The notes under the pieces: model-generated | The model's input: the letters and a program-made list of their open reading frames with translations, nothing else | Databases searched by the model: none | What the model was told of the DNA's origin: nothing | From: Lachnospiraceae bacterium | GTDB lineage: Bacteria; Bacillota; Clostridia; Lachnospirales; Lachnospiraceae | DNA length: 62,242 nucleotides | NCBI GenBank assembly: GCA_024699045.1 | Contig: JAILQK010000133.1 | Coordinates: 1-62,242 of the forward strand | Direction: 5' to 3' | Translations under genes and position numbers: made by a program | In this document: positions 36,142 through 44,788 of the stretch, one piece after another | Numbering within the stretch: position 1 is the first letter of the stretch | Layout: each line of letters opens with the position of its first letter

Positions 36142-36783
36142 ATGAAGATAGTTATGCTCGGAGCTCCCGGAGCGGGAAAAGGCACACAGGCTGAAAAGAT
36201 AGCAGAACAGTATAAACTGCCGCATATCTCTACAGGAGATATTTTCCGTAAGAATATAAAAGAAGGCACGGAACTAGGCAGGGAGGCGAAAAGCTATATG
36301 GATGCCGGCAGGCTGGTTCCCGATGAGCTTACCGTGAGAATGCTTCTTGACAGAGTCGGAAATGAAGATTGCAGGGAAGGATATATCCTGGACGGTTTTC
36401 CGAGGACAATTCCTCAGGCAGAGGCGCTTGATGCCGAGCTGACCAAGAGGGGTGAAGGCATAGACTATGCGATAGATGTAGAGGTACCGGATGATAACAT
36501 CGTGAACCGGATGTCAGGCAGAAGAGCGTGCCCCAATTGCGGAGCGACATACCATCTGGAATTCATACCTACCAGAAAAGAAGGGATCTGTGATGAGTGT
36601 GGAACAGAGCTTGTGATCAGAGATGATGACAAGCCTGAGACAGTAAAAAAACGTCTGGCGGTCTATCATGAACAGACACAGCCGCTTATAGATTATTATA
36701 AGAATAAAAAGGTGCTGTATACCGTGGATGGTACGGCAGACGTAGATGATGTTTTTGACGCAGTCAAAAACATCCTGAAATAA
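36142..36783 (+). CDS. adk: Adenylate kinase (zinc-lid form)
   Basis: Adenylate kinase equilibrates ATP, ADP and AMP. The 213-aa long form has the P-loop GAPGAGKGT (about 7-15) and the DGFPRTIPQAEAL segment. The lid has a zinc site: CPNCGATYHLEF, then CDECG (about 130-156), giving four cysteines. GATAAAGGAGA precedes the ATG. The usual next gene, methionine aminopeptidase (map), is absent; infA follows directly. Confidence 0.98.
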   Translation: MKIVMLGAPGAGKGTQAEKIAEQYKLPHISTGDIFRKNIKEGTELGREAKSYMDAGRLVPDELTVRMLLDRVGNEDCREGYILDGFPRTIPQAEALDAELTKRGEGIDYAIDVEVPDDNIVNRMSGRRACPNCGATYHLEFIPTRKEGICDECGTELVIRDDDKPETVKKRLAVYHEQTQPLIDYYKNKKVLYTVDGTADVDDVFDAVKNILK

Positions 36784-36792
36784 GGGGTGCAT

Positions 36793-37011
36793 ATGTCAAA
36801 AGCAGATGTGATTGAAGTAGAAGGAAAAGTCGTTGAGAAGCTGCCAAATGCAATGTTCCGTGTGACATTGGAGAACGGACATGAGGTACTGGCACATATC
36901 TCCGGTAAGCTTCGTATGAATTTCATAAAGATCCTTCCGGGAGATAAGGTGACCATAGAGCTTTCCCCTTATGATCTCACAAAAGGAAGGATAACCTGGA
37001 GAGATAAATAA
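36793..37011 (+). CDS. infA: Translation initiation factor IF-1
   Basis: IF-1 blocks the A site during initiation. The 72-aa OB-fold protein has the standard [21 protein letters not shown] and [24 protein letters not shown] chose ATG 36793 because it gives the canonical MSKADVIE start; a GTG at 36787 in frame is less likely. It follows adk after 9 nt. Confidence 0.98.
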   Translation: MSKADVIEVEGKVVEKLPNAMFRVTLENGHEVLAHISGKLRMNFIKILPGDKVTIELSPYDLTKGRITWRDK

Positions 37012-37018
37012 AAAAACC

Positions 37019-37047
37019 TTGAAAAGGGAATCAGGCTATGATATGAT
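37019..37047 (+). promoter_or_regulatory. Internal promoter before rpmJ-rpsM-rpsK-rpsD-rpoA-rplQ
   Basis: TTGAAA (37019-37024), a 17-nt spacer and TATGAT (37042-37047) sit in the 121-nt infA-rpmJ gap. The predicted start is near 37054. It would allow separate control of the alpha-type segment of the superoperon. Confidence 0.65.
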
Positions 37048-37132
37048 ATTCGTCGGCTCTTTTTTTCGGAGGAGGTTCGCGAAAGCATAGCAGCATACGG
37101 GAATCTTCGGAACAGGTAAGGAGGATAAGATC

Positions 37133-37246
37133 ATGAAGGTAAGAAGTTCAGTAAAGCCTATCTGCGAAAAATGCAAGGTAGTCAGAAGAAAAGGAAAGGT
37201 GCGCATTATCTGCGAGAATCCTAAGCACAAGCAGGTACAGGGCTGA
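37133..37246 (+). CDS. rpmJ: 50S ribosomal protein L36 (zinc form)
   Basis: This 37-aa protein is translated [17 protein letters not shown] and onwards, ending HKQVQG. It carries the C-x2-C-x12-C-x4-H zinc ribbon (C11, C14, C27, H32). TAAGGAGG lies before the ATG. It is the first gene after the internal promoter. Confidence 0.97.
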   Translation: MKVRSSVKPICEKCKVVRRKGKVRIICENPKHKQVQG

Positions 37247-37303
37247 AAAATGCCCGGTACCTGATGGCTTATATACTATAATAAAGAAAGGAGATGCTCA
37301 CTT

Positions 37304-37672
37304 ATGGCTCGAATCGCCGGTGTTGATTTGCCCAGGGACAAGCGTGTGGAGATTGGTCTTACATACATTTACGGGATCGGCAGATCTTCAGCTACAAGGA
37401 TCGTTAAGGAAGCAGGTGTCAACCCTGATACCCGTTGTAAGGATCTTACCGATGCTGAAGTCACAAAGATCCGTGATGTCATAGACAAGACACAGGTTAT
37501 AGAGGGTGATCTCAGGCGTGAAGTTGCGATGAACATCAAGCGACTCACGGAGATCGGCTGCTACAGAGGGATGCGCCACAGAAAAGGACTCCCCTGCCGC
37601 GGGCAAAAGACCAAGACCAATGCCAGGACATGTAAAGGTCCCAGAAGAACGGTCGCTAACAAGAAGAAGTAA
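37304..37672 (+). CDS. rpsM: 30S ribosomal protein S13
   Basis: S13 contacts P-site tRNA and the 50S subunit. The 122-aa protein has [25 protein letters not shown] and the C-terminal [41 protein letters not shown] precedes the ATG. Confidence 0.98.
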   Translation: MARIAGVDLPRDKRVEIGLTYIYGIGRSSATRIVKEAGVNPDTRCKDLTDAEVTKIRDVIDKTQVIEGDLRREVAMNIKRLTEIGCYRGMRHRKGLPCRGQKTKTNARTCKGPRRTVANKKK

Positions 37673-37716
37673 GGTAACTATTAACAAAAAGCATTTACGA
37701 AAGTAGGTTAGTTTTA

Positions 37717-38121
37717 ATGGCTGGAAAATCACAAGCAGGTGCGAAAAAAACAACAAAAAAGCGCATCAAGAAAAACGTTGAACACGGACAGGCACATATT
37801 CAGTCATCCTTCAATAACACTATCGTTACGCTGACGGATGCACAGGGAAATGCCTTATCATGGGCGAGTGCCGGAGGTCTGGGATTTAGAGGTTCAAGGA
37901 AATCTACTCCATATGCGGCTCAGATGGCAGCAGAGACTGCTACGAAAGCAGCCCTTCCTTATGGTTTGAAGTCTGTAGATGTCATGGTCAAGGGTCCCGG
38001 TTCGGGACGTGAGGCAGCGATCAGAGCGCTTGCCGCGGCAGGACTTCAGGTAACCAGTATCAAGGACGTGACACCGGTGCCTCACAACGGATGTCGTCCG
38101 CCGAAGCGCAGAAGAGTATGA
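37717..38121 (+). CDS. rpsK: 30S ribosomal protein S11
   Basis: S11 lies on the platform near the E site. The 134-aa protein has [31 protein letters not shown] and the closing [16 protein letters not shown]. It follows rpsM after 44 nt with a weak Shine-Dalgarno (GAAAGTAGG). Confidence 0.98.
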   Translation: MAGKSQAGAKKTTKKRIKKNVEHGQAHIQSSFNNTIVTLTDAQGNALSWASAGGLGFRGSRKSTPYAAQMAAETATKAALPYGLKSVDVMVKGPGSGREAAIRALAAAGLQVTSIKDVTPVPHNGCRPPKRRRV

Positions 38122-38179
38122 TCGAAGCGGCATATGATCCGCACGATCAAAGAGTTTATTTTAGGAGGAAGGAACATAT

Positions 38180-38773
38180 ATGGCAGTTAATAGAGAACCT
38201 GTTCTAAAAAGATGCAGAGCTTTGGGTCTTGATCCTGTACATCTTGGTTATGACAAAAAGTCCAATCGACAGGTGAGAAGATCCGGAAGAAAGATAAGTG
38301 AGTATGGGACTCAGCTTCGCGAAAAGCAGAAAGCTAAGTTCATATATGGCGTATTAGAGAAGCCGTTTAGAAATTACTACGATAAAGCTGATAAGATGAA
38401 GGGCATGACCGGTACGAACCTCATGATCATGCTCGAGAGAAGACTTGATAACGTTGTCTTCCGTCTCGGCTTTGCAAAGACACGCAGAGAAGCCCGCCAG
38501 ATGGTGGATCACAAGGTCTTTTCCGTAAACGGGAAGACAGTGTTTATCCCTTCATACAGCGTGAAACCGGGAGACGTGATAGAGATCAGAGAGAACAAGA
38601 GATCATCACAGCATATCAAAGACATTTTTGAAACCACATCCGGACGTGCGGTTCCCGCATGGCTTATAGCCGATCCTGAGCACTTTAAGGGCACGGTCGA
38701 CAGACTTCCCGAGAGAGAAGAGATCGATGTTCCCGTGGACGAGATGCTCATAGTCGAGTTGTACTCTAAGTAA
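38180..38773 (+). CDS. rpsD: 30S ribosomal protein S4
   Basis: S4 starts assembly of the 5' domain of 16S rRNA. The 197-aa protein has [20 protein letters not shown] and an S4 RNA-binding domain ([31 protein letters not shown]). The N-terminal cysteine zinc site of some S4 proteins is absent. AGGAGG precedes the ATG. It lies between rpsK and rpoA, the arrangement used in Clostridia. Confidence 0.98.
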   Translation: MAVNREPVLKRCRALGLDPVHLGYDKKSNRQVRRSGRKISEYGTQLREKQKAKFIYGVLEKPFRNYYDKADKMKGMTGTNLMIMLERRLDNVVFRLGFAKTRREARQMVDHKVFSVNGKTVFIPSYSVKPGDVIEIRENKRSSQHIKDIFETTSGRAVPAWLIADPEHFKGTVDRLPEREEIDVPVDEMLIVELYSK

Positions 38774-38825
38774 GCAAGGCATACCAGTTGTAGTCCGTTG
38801 TAGTACGGAGTCAGGAGGTATTCGA

Positions 38826-39791
38826 TTGTTCGAATTTGACAAACCAAAGATTGAGATACAGGGGGGATCCGAGGACGGAAAATATGCAAGGTTTATCTGC
38901 ACACCTTTGGAAAGAGGATATGGGATAACCATAGGTAATTCCCTCAGAAGGATAATGCTCTCTTCGCTTCCCGGTACGGCTGTAAGCCAGGTAAAAGTTG
39001 ACGGAGTGCTGCATGAGTTTACTACGATATCCGGTGTCAAAGAGGATCTTACCGAGATCATTCTTAATATAAAGAATCTTGCCATTCGTAACAACAGTTC
39101 ATCGGATGAGCCCAAGACTGCATATATTGAATGTGACGGTGAAGGCGAGGTGACCGGAGCCGATGTACAGTGCGATCAGGATCTGGAGATCGTGAACAAG
39201 GATCAGCATATCGCTACGCTGAGCGGGAAGGATGCGAAGCTTTATATAGAGCTTACGATCACAAGCGGAAGAGGATATGTATCCGCAGAGCAGAATAAGA
39301 GTCCGGAGCTCCCGATAGGAGTGATCTCCATAGACTCGATCTATACTCCTGTAGAGAGAGTAAACATGAGTGTGGAGAATACCCGTGTAGGTCAGCAGAC
39401 AGACTTTGACAAGCTTACCCTCGATGTATATACGAACGGGGCACTGAGTCCCGAGGATGCTGTCAGCCTTGCGGCCAAGGTGCTTTCTGAACACCTGAAC
39501 CTGTTCGTGGATCTTTCCGATGCGGCGAGCAGAACGGAGGTCATGTCAGCCAAGAAAGAGGATGTTAAGGTTGATGTGATGAACATGTCGATCGACGAGC
39601 TGGAGCTGTCGGTGAGGTCGTATAATTGCCTGAAGAGGGCAGGGATCAATACCGTTTCAGAGCTTACCAACAAGACCTCCGAAGAGATGATGAAGGTCAG
39701 GAATCTCGGAAGAAAGTCGCTTGAAGAGGTGCTTGAGAAGTTAAAAGATCTCGGACTCGAGCTTAAGGCAGGAGTTCAGATCCCGGAATAA
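38826..39791 (+). CDS. rpoA: RNA polymerase subunit alpha
   Basis: The 321-aa alpha subunit has the N-terminal assembly domain ([28 protein letters not shown]-like segment at about 25-52) and a C-terminal DNA-binding domain (about 250-315: [21 protein letters not shown], then [16 protein letters not shown]). The start is TTG at 38826, behind CAGGAGG; no in-frame ATG precedes the conserved region. Confidence 0.98.
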   Translation: MFEFDKPKIEIQGGSEDGKYARFICTPLERGYGITIGNSLRRIMLSSLPGTAVSQVKVDGVLHEFTTISGVKEDLTEIILNIKNLAIRNNSSSDEPKTAYIECDGEGEVTGADVQCDQDLEIVNKDQHIATLSGKDAKLYIELTITSGRGYVSAEQNKSPELPIGVISIDSIYTPVERVNMSVENTRVGQQTDFDKLTLDVYTNGALSPEDAVSLAAKVLSEHLNLFVDLSDAASRTEVMSAKKEDVKVDVMNMSIDELELSVRSYNCLKRAGINTVSELTNKTSEEMMKVRNLGRKSLEEVLEKLKDLGLELKAGVQIPE

Positions 39792-39802
39792 CTGAGTAAC
39801 AG

Positions 39803-39839
39803 AGGGATCATGCGTAAATCCGCAGGTGGTATGATTCCT
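39803..39839 (+). promoter_or_regulatory. Hairpin between rpoA and rplQ
   Basis: AGGGATCAT (39803-39811) pairs with ATGATTCCT (39831-39839), with one G-U pair and an inner GCG/CGC. It lies in the 113-nt spacer, has no T-run, and could be a processing or regulatory hairpin. Confidence 0.35.
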
Positions 39840-39904
39840 TCCGCCGGGGCAGTAAGACCACAAGGCGTATCCCGGTATATGATTTATAATAAAGGAGAAT
39901 AAAA

Positions 39905-40438
39905 ATGGAGTACAGAAAATTAGGAAAGACATCTTCGCAAAGGAAGGCGCTGCTCAGGAATCAGGTAACAGCGCTCATCCTGAATGAGAAGATCGTAACT
40001 ACGCAGGCCCGTGCCGAGGAAGTACAGAAGATCGCGGAAAAACTTATCACGCTTGCCGTAAAGGAGAAGGATAATTTTGAAACGGTCAAGGTAAAGACGA
40101 AGGTCGCGCGTAAAGATAAAGACGGTAAACGCATTAAAGAAGAGAAGGACGGGAAAAAGGTCACAGTATACGATGAGACCGAGAAAGAGATCAAAAAAGA
40201 TCTTCCCTCAAGACTCCATGCGCGCCGTCAGATGCTAAAGGTGCTCTACCCTGTAACAGAGGTACCGAAAGAAGGCGCTAAGAGAAAGCAAAACACCAAA
40301 AAGGTCGATCTCGTAAAGAAGCTGTTTGATGAGATCGCTCCGAAATATGTGGACCGGAAGGGCGGATATACGCGTATCGTAAAGATCGGTCCCAGACACG
40401 GGGATGCGGCGATGGAAGTACTTATCGAGCTGGTTTAA
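39905..40438 (+). CDS. rplQ: 50S ribosomal protein L17 with lysine-rich insertion
   Basis: L17 is near the tunnel exit. The core is standard: [19 protein letters not shown], then RLHARRQM, and the closing [27 protein letters not shown]. At 177 aa it is about 55 residues longer than Bacillus L17. An insertion of about 50 residues (about 53-103, rich in Lys, Glu and Asp) lies between ITLAV and SRLHARR. AAAGGAGA precedes the ATG. It is the last gene of the ribosomal superoperon. Confidence 0.97.
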   Translation: MEYRKLGKTSSQRKALLRNQVTALILNEKIVTTQARAEEVQKIAEKLITLAVKEKDNFETVKVKTKVARKDKDGKRIKEEKDGKKVTVYDETEKEIKKDLPSRLHARRQMLKVLYPVTEVPKEGAKRKQNTKKVDLVKKLFDEIAPKYVDRKGGYTRIVKIGPRHGDAAMEVLIELV

Positions 40439-40464
40439 GCAACAAAAGGACTATATGGATAAGA

Positions 40465-40500
40465 TTGCCCAGATGATGTTTACATCATACTGGGCAATTT
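40465..40500 (+). terminator. Terminator of the ribosomal superoperon
   Basis: A long stem (40465-40478 with 40483-40497, one bulged A) around a TTTA loop, followed by TTTCTT. It lies 26 nt after the rplQ stop. Confidence 0.82.
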
Positions 40501-40548
40501 CTTACTGTGGGGCACGGTAAGACGATGTACCGTATAAGAGAGAAATAT

Positions 40549-40577
40549 TTGATTGCGACAGGGTTTTATTGTATATT
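40549..40577 (+). promoter_or_regulatory. Promoter abutting the ecfA1 start codon
   Basis: TTGATT (40549-40554), a 17-nt spacer and TATATT (40572-40577). The ATG of ecfA1 at 40587 is only 9 nt from the -10 box, so the leader would be 0-3 nt. Confidence 0.6.
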
Positions 40578-40586
40578 AAACGCGTT

Positions 40587-41450
40587 ATGGCTATTGTAGA
40601 GACTAAAGATCTGAGCTTTGATTATATCCGCCGGGATGATGAGGGCAATGTATCCTCGGTCAACCGGGCGCTGAACGATGTGGACCTCTCCGTTGAAAAA
40701 GGAGAGTTCATTGCGATACTCGGAGGCAACGGATCCGGAAAATCAACGCTTGCCAAGCATATAAATGCGATATTATATCCAACGGAAGGATATGTACTCG
40801 TAGATGGCGAGAATACTTCGGATGAGACAAAGACTCTTTCCATACGGCAGAAAGCGGGAATGATCTTCCAAAATCCGGACAATCAGATTATAGGATCGAT
40901 AGTCGAAGAGGACGTAGGGTTCGGTCCGGAGAATATCGGGATGCCGACCAAAGAGATCTGGGAAAGAGTGGAGGAGGCATTAAAGATCCTCGGCATGTGG
41001 GAATATCGTAAACACTCTCCCATGCGGCTGTCTGGAGGACAAAAACAGAGGGTTGCGATAGCGGGAGTCGTAGCGATGCATCCGAAATGTATAATTATGG
41101 ACGAGCCTACAGCGATGCTCGATCCCGTCGGACGAAAGGACGTGATCAGAGCGGCAAGGGCGCTTAATGATGTGGAACAGGTCACGGTGATACTCATCAC
41201 GCATTATATGGAAGAAGTGGTGTATGCGGACAGGGTATTTGTCATGGAGCATGGGAATATCAGGATGACGGGGACACCCAGAGAGATATTTTCTAGAGTC
41301 GAGGAACTGGAGGAACTTAGATTAAACGTGCCTCAGGCTACAAGACTTGCATATGAGCTGAAAAAGAGGGGGCTGTCGGAGCTTCCGGATGGAATACTTA
41401 CGGAGAAGGAGCTTGTAGCAGAGCTATGTCGATTATACTCGACCATATAA
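40587..41450 (+). CDS. ecfA1: ECF transporter ATPase A1
   Basis: The 287-aa ATPase powers energy-coupling-factor vitamin and metal uptake. Walker A is GGNGSGKST with K52, the signature is LSGGQKQR, Walker B is CIIMDEP, and ITHYMEEV holds the switch His. It pairs with ecfA2 and ecfT and serves substrate-binding S subunits encoded elsewhere. The ATG at 40587 matches the family N terminus (MAIVETKDLSF). It lacks a Shine-Dalgarno; an earlier in-frame TTG overlaps the -10 box and is unlikely. The 3' end overlaps ecfA2 by 25 nt. Confidence 0.96.
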   Translation: MAIVETKDLSFDYIRRDDEGNVSSVNRALNDVDLSVEKGEFIAILGGNGSGKSTLAKHINAILYPTEGYVLVDGENTSDETKTLSIRQKAGMIFQNPDNQIIGSIVEEDVGFGPENIGMPTKEIWERVEEALKILGMWEYRKHSPMRLSGGQKQRVAIAGVVAMHPKCIIMDEPTAMLDPVGRKDVIRAARALNDVEQVTVILITHYMEEVVYADRVFVMEHGNIRMTGTPREIFSRVEELEELRLNVPQATRLAYELKKRGLSELPDGILTEKELVAELCRLYSTI

Positions 41451-42277
41451 ATTATGTATACAGTAAAGGAACATCCGATGAGATAAAGGCGCTGGACGAT
41501 GTATCCATGGAGATCCGGACGGGGGATTTTCTGGGCCTTATAGGGCATACCGGATCCGGAAAATCGACACTGGTGCAACACCTGGACGGACTGCTCAAAG
41601 CCACATCGGGGCATATATATTATAACGGCGAAGATATATATGACGACGATTATGACATGAAAGGGCTAAGGGGCAAGGTAGGACTTGTATTCCAGTATCC
41701 GGAGCATCAGCTTTTCGAAGAGGATGTATTTAAGGATGTCTGCTTTGGTCCCAGAAATCTCGGAATGTCCGAAAAGGATATAGAACTAGCGGCATATTCG
41801 GCATTGAAGGCGGTAAAGCTTCCCGATGAACTGTTTTATGTTTCGCCGTTTCATCTTTCGGGTGGACAGAAGCGAAGGGTAGCCATAGCGGGAGTACTTG
41901 CGATGAAACCGGAGGTTCTTGTGCTTGATGAGCCTACGGCGGGACTCGATCCGGAGGGGCGGGACGAGATCCTGGATATGGTGAAAGGACTCCATGACGA
42001 GGACAATATCACGGTCGTGCTCGTTTCACATTCCATGGAGGATGTCGCAAATTATGCGGATCATATAGTGGTGATGGAAAAAGGACGGGTGCATATGGAC
42101 GGGACTCCGAAAGAGATCTTTTCACAAACGGAGGAGCTTGAAAGGATAGGTCTTGCAGCACCTCGTGTTACGTATATGATGTATGAGCTCAAAAGACGGG
42201 GCTTTGATGTGGATACAACGGCAACCACTATATCAGAGGCGGTAAATTCCGTTATAGGGGCAGTGTGGAATGCTTAG
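41426..42277 (+). CDS. ecfA2: ECF transporter ATPase A2
   Basis: The 283-aa second ATPase has Walker A GHTGSGKST with K46, Q-loop FQYPEHQLFEEDVFKDVCFGPRN, signature LSGGQKRR and Walker B VLVLDEPTAGLDPEGR. The conserved order A1-A2-T is the group II ECF core downstream of ribosomal genes. It overlaps ecfA1 by 25 nt and ecfT by 8 nt, consistent with coupled translation and stable complex formation. Confidence 0.96.
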   Translation: MSIILDHINYVYSKGTSDEIKALDDVSMEIRTGDFLGLIGHTGSGKSTLVQHLDGLLKATSGHIYYNGEDIYDDDYDMKGLRGKVGLVFQYPEHQLFEEDVFKDVCFGPRNLGMSEKDIELAAYSALKAVKLPDELFYVSPFHLSGGQKRRVAIAGVLAMKPEVLVLDEPTAGLDPEGRDEILDMVKGLHDEDNITVVLVSHSMEDVANYADHIVVMEKGRVHMDGTPKEIFSQTEELERIGLAAPRVTYMMYELKRRGFDVDTTATTISEAVNSVIGAVWNA

Positions 42278-43076
42278 GGAACTGACTCTCGGACAATATT
42301 ATCAGACGGAATCACGGCTTCACAGGCTCGATCCCAGAGTCAAGCTTTTCGGGACGATCATTTTTCTCATATCGCTTTTTATATCCCAGAAACCAAGCTG
42401 TTATGTTGTGGCGACAGTGTTTTTGATATGTCTTATACGTTTATCCAATGTTCCTTTCGGTTACATGGTAAGGGGCATGAAGGCCATAGTTTTTATCATG
42501 ATGATCACTGTTGTCTTTAACCTTCTCTTTACTCCCGGAGAGACGCTGGTAAAGTTAGGGGTCATTACCATCACGATACAGGGATTAAAAAATGCGATAT
42601 ATACAGCGATCAGGCTGACATATCTGATACTAGGGTCAACGCTTATGACTCTTACGACTACGCCGAACGATCTGACGGACGGTCTGGAAAGAGGACTGGG
42701 GTTCCTTAAGATCTTTAAGCTGCCGGTGCATGAAACAGCAACCATGATGTCGATAGCGCTTCGGTTTATTCCGATCCTTCTGGAGGAAACCGATAAGATA
42801 ATGAAGGCGCAACAGGCAAGAGGAGCGGATTTTGAAAGCGGGGGTATCATCAAAAGAGCGAGGGCGATGGTCCCGCTGCTTGTCCCGCTTTTTGTATCGG
42901 CTTTCAGGAGAGCGAATGATCTGGCTCTGGCAATGGAGGCAAGATGTTATAACGGAGGGGAGGGCAGGACAAAGATGAAACCCCTTGTTTATAAAGCGTG
43001 GGATAAGAGGGCGTATGTTATCCTTATAGGGTATCTGGTCCTTGTCGTGCTGCTGGGGATCTTTTCTCCTGTTTGA
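42270..43076 (+). CDS. ecfT: ECF transporter transmembrane protein T
   Basis: The 268-aa membrane scaffold has several membrane segments and two cytoplasmic coupling helices carrying the Ala-Arg-Gly type motif (QQARGAD at about 175 and MEARCYNGG at about 225), which bind the two ATPases. The opening GQYYQTESRLHRLDPRVKL is typical. It starts within ecfA2 by 8 nt. The following membrane protein overlaps its stop by one base (TGATG). Confidence 0.95.
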   Translation: MLRELTLGQYYQTESRLHRLDPRVKLFGTIIFLISLFISQKPSCYVVATVFLICLIRLSNVPFGYMVRGMKAIVFIMMITVVFNLLFTPGETLVKLGVITITIQGLKNAIYTAIRLTYLILGSTLMTLTTTPNDLTDGLERGLGFLKIFKLPVHETATMMSIALRFIPILLEETDKIMKAQQARGADFESGGIIKRARAMVPLLVPLFVSAFRRANDLALAMEARCYNGGEGRTKMKPLVYKAWDKRAYVILIGYLVLVVLLGIFSPV

Positions 43077-44788
43077 TGATGATATCACTGTTATTCGGAA
43101 TGAAATGTAACAGAAAACTGACGGAAACACTCCCGGTGGGAGTGTATTCTTTCATGCTGCTGGCATATCTGCTGGGGATAACGGGACATATAGGTCATAT
43201 AGTAGAGCTGTTTATCCTCTATGAAGCGATCGGGATGGCGGCAGTCATTTTTTTTGCGGCAGTCAAAAAGGAAGATATCAGAAAGCCGTTTTCCGATCCC
43301 GGCAATCTTATATTTCTGGTTCTTCTCCTGATACTCTGGATCGTAAGCCTGCATATGAGGGTAACGAATTTTGATGATTTTCATTCATGGGCGATAACAC
43401 CGAAAGATATCTTTTACGTTGATGGACTTCCGACAGGCAACAGAGCCAGTACCTTTTACAGGGACTATTTTCCTCTGGTTTATTTTATGGACTTTCTGGT
43501 GTTCAAGCTTATGGGGAGATATACCGAGAGTGCCATGTTTTTTGTCCTTTGGGCCTTGATGCTCGTGTCACTTACCGAAATGTTCCATCGGCGAGAAGAG
43601 GATGATCTCAGGGGATATATATGCAGAGTCGCGGCCGGAATTATGCTTCCGTTTCTTATGTCTTTTCAGTTTTTGCACTGTCTTGGGACCGATATTCTGG
43701 CGACTACGATCTTCGGAAGCGTACTGACATATATTATGACTTCAGAGCGGGAAACCGATCGGGATATGACCGTGGATATGCGAGCAGATATACTTGGGAA
43801 GGGGGGATTTGACCTTTTAAGGATCGTGCTTGCAACAACAGTCTTAAGCATGATGAAAACAACCAGCATGATCTTTTCGGCGGTCTGTATCGCTCTGTAT
43901 TTTGTGAGAAATATAGATCTAAAACGTCCTGTGTCCTGGGTCAGGTTTTCGATCCTGCCGGCTTGTACCGTGCTGTTTTGGGGATCATGGAAGGCTTTTT
44001 GCCGTATAAAAGGGAATACAACGTATCTATCTGAAAATCTGAACAAAAACATCTCTTCGGGACATAGTGGATTCCCATATTATACCGTTTCCACCATAAA
44101 AGAATATACAGCAAAGCTGTTTACATATGGATTAAATGACGGGGTCCTCGGGCTTACAAGTGTTATGATCCTTTTGCTGTTCATAATATCGTTCATGATA
44201 TATATGTCGATCAGAGGGAGGTCTGTCAGGGACAGATTGTCTCTCGGAGTCATAATACTGGGTATGGTAGGATATCTTTTGGTGATGATATATGTTTATC
44301 TGTTTGTTTTCGAGGAATGGGAGGCGCTGACTCTGTCAAGCTACGACAGGTATATCACGTCGTATTTCGGAGCCATGTTATATCTGGCCCTTTATCTGCT
44401 CCTGCTATCCGGAAAGACACCCGGATGGGTAATGCCCGCTTTTTTGGCGATGCTCGCGATCACGATCAATTATCCGTATGTGGCAAAAACCCTTATACCT
44501 TCGGGATATGAGAAAGAATACGGGGAAACCATAGAGGAGATCGAGGAGATTGAAAAAGAGTTTATGGATGCGGCAGGGGAGCTTCCGGCTTACGGAGAGA
44601 GTATACTTGTAGTAGAATATACTACAGATCAGCTGAGAGCAAAAGTAATACCATATGCGGCAGTTCCGGGGGTTACAAGACTCATCAGACCTTCCGAAGA
44701 AGGTGAGATGCCGACCGAGAGCGAGATAGAAGAAGCCGCAGCGGATTACGGGGCAAGAGTGATAGATCTTAGGGGAGACAGAGAATGA
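43076..44788 (+). CDS. Multi-pass membrane protein, GT-C glycosyltransferase-like
   Basis: The 570-aa protein has about a dozen membrane segments. After the early segments comes NFDDFHSWAITPKDIF (about 98-113): an acidic pair in the first large loop as in GT-C lipid-linked sugar transferases (DxD-type or DD site). The C-terminal 100 residues are soluble (EKEYGETIEEIEEIEKEF). I do not recognise a named family. A DPM1-type GT2 follows with a 4-nt overlap, which supplies polyprenyl-phosphate sugars, so a glycan-transfer role is a reasonable inference. The start is ATG 43076 at the TGATG overlap; ATG 43079 is possible. Confidence 0.65.
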   Translation: MMISLLFGMKCNRKLTETLPVGVYSFMLLAYLLGITGHIGHIVELFILYEAIGMAAVIFFAAVKKEDIRKPFSDPGNLIFLVLLLILWIVSLHMRVTNFDDFHSWAITPKDIFYVDGLPTGNRASTFYRDYFPLVYFMDFLVFKLMGRYTESAMFFVLWALMLVSLTEMFHRREEDDLRGYICRVAAGIMLPFLMSFQFLHCLGTDILATTIFGSVLTYIMTSERETDRDMTVDMRADILGKGGFDLLRIVLATTVLSMMKTTSMIFSAVCIALYFVRNIDLKRPVSWVRFSILPACTVLFWGSWKAFCRIKGNTTYLSENLNKNISSGHSGFPYYTVSTIKEYTAKLFTYGLNDGVLGLTSVMILLLFIISFMIYMSIRGRSVRDRLSLGVIILGMVGYLLVMIYVYLFVFEEWEALTLSSYDRYITSYFGAMLYLALYLLLLSGKTPGWVMPAFLAMLAITINYPYVAKTLIPSGYEKEYGETIEEIEEIEKEFMDAAGELPAYGESILVVEYTTDQLRAKVIPYAAVPGVTRLIRPSEEGEMPTESEIEEAAADYGARVIDLRGDRE

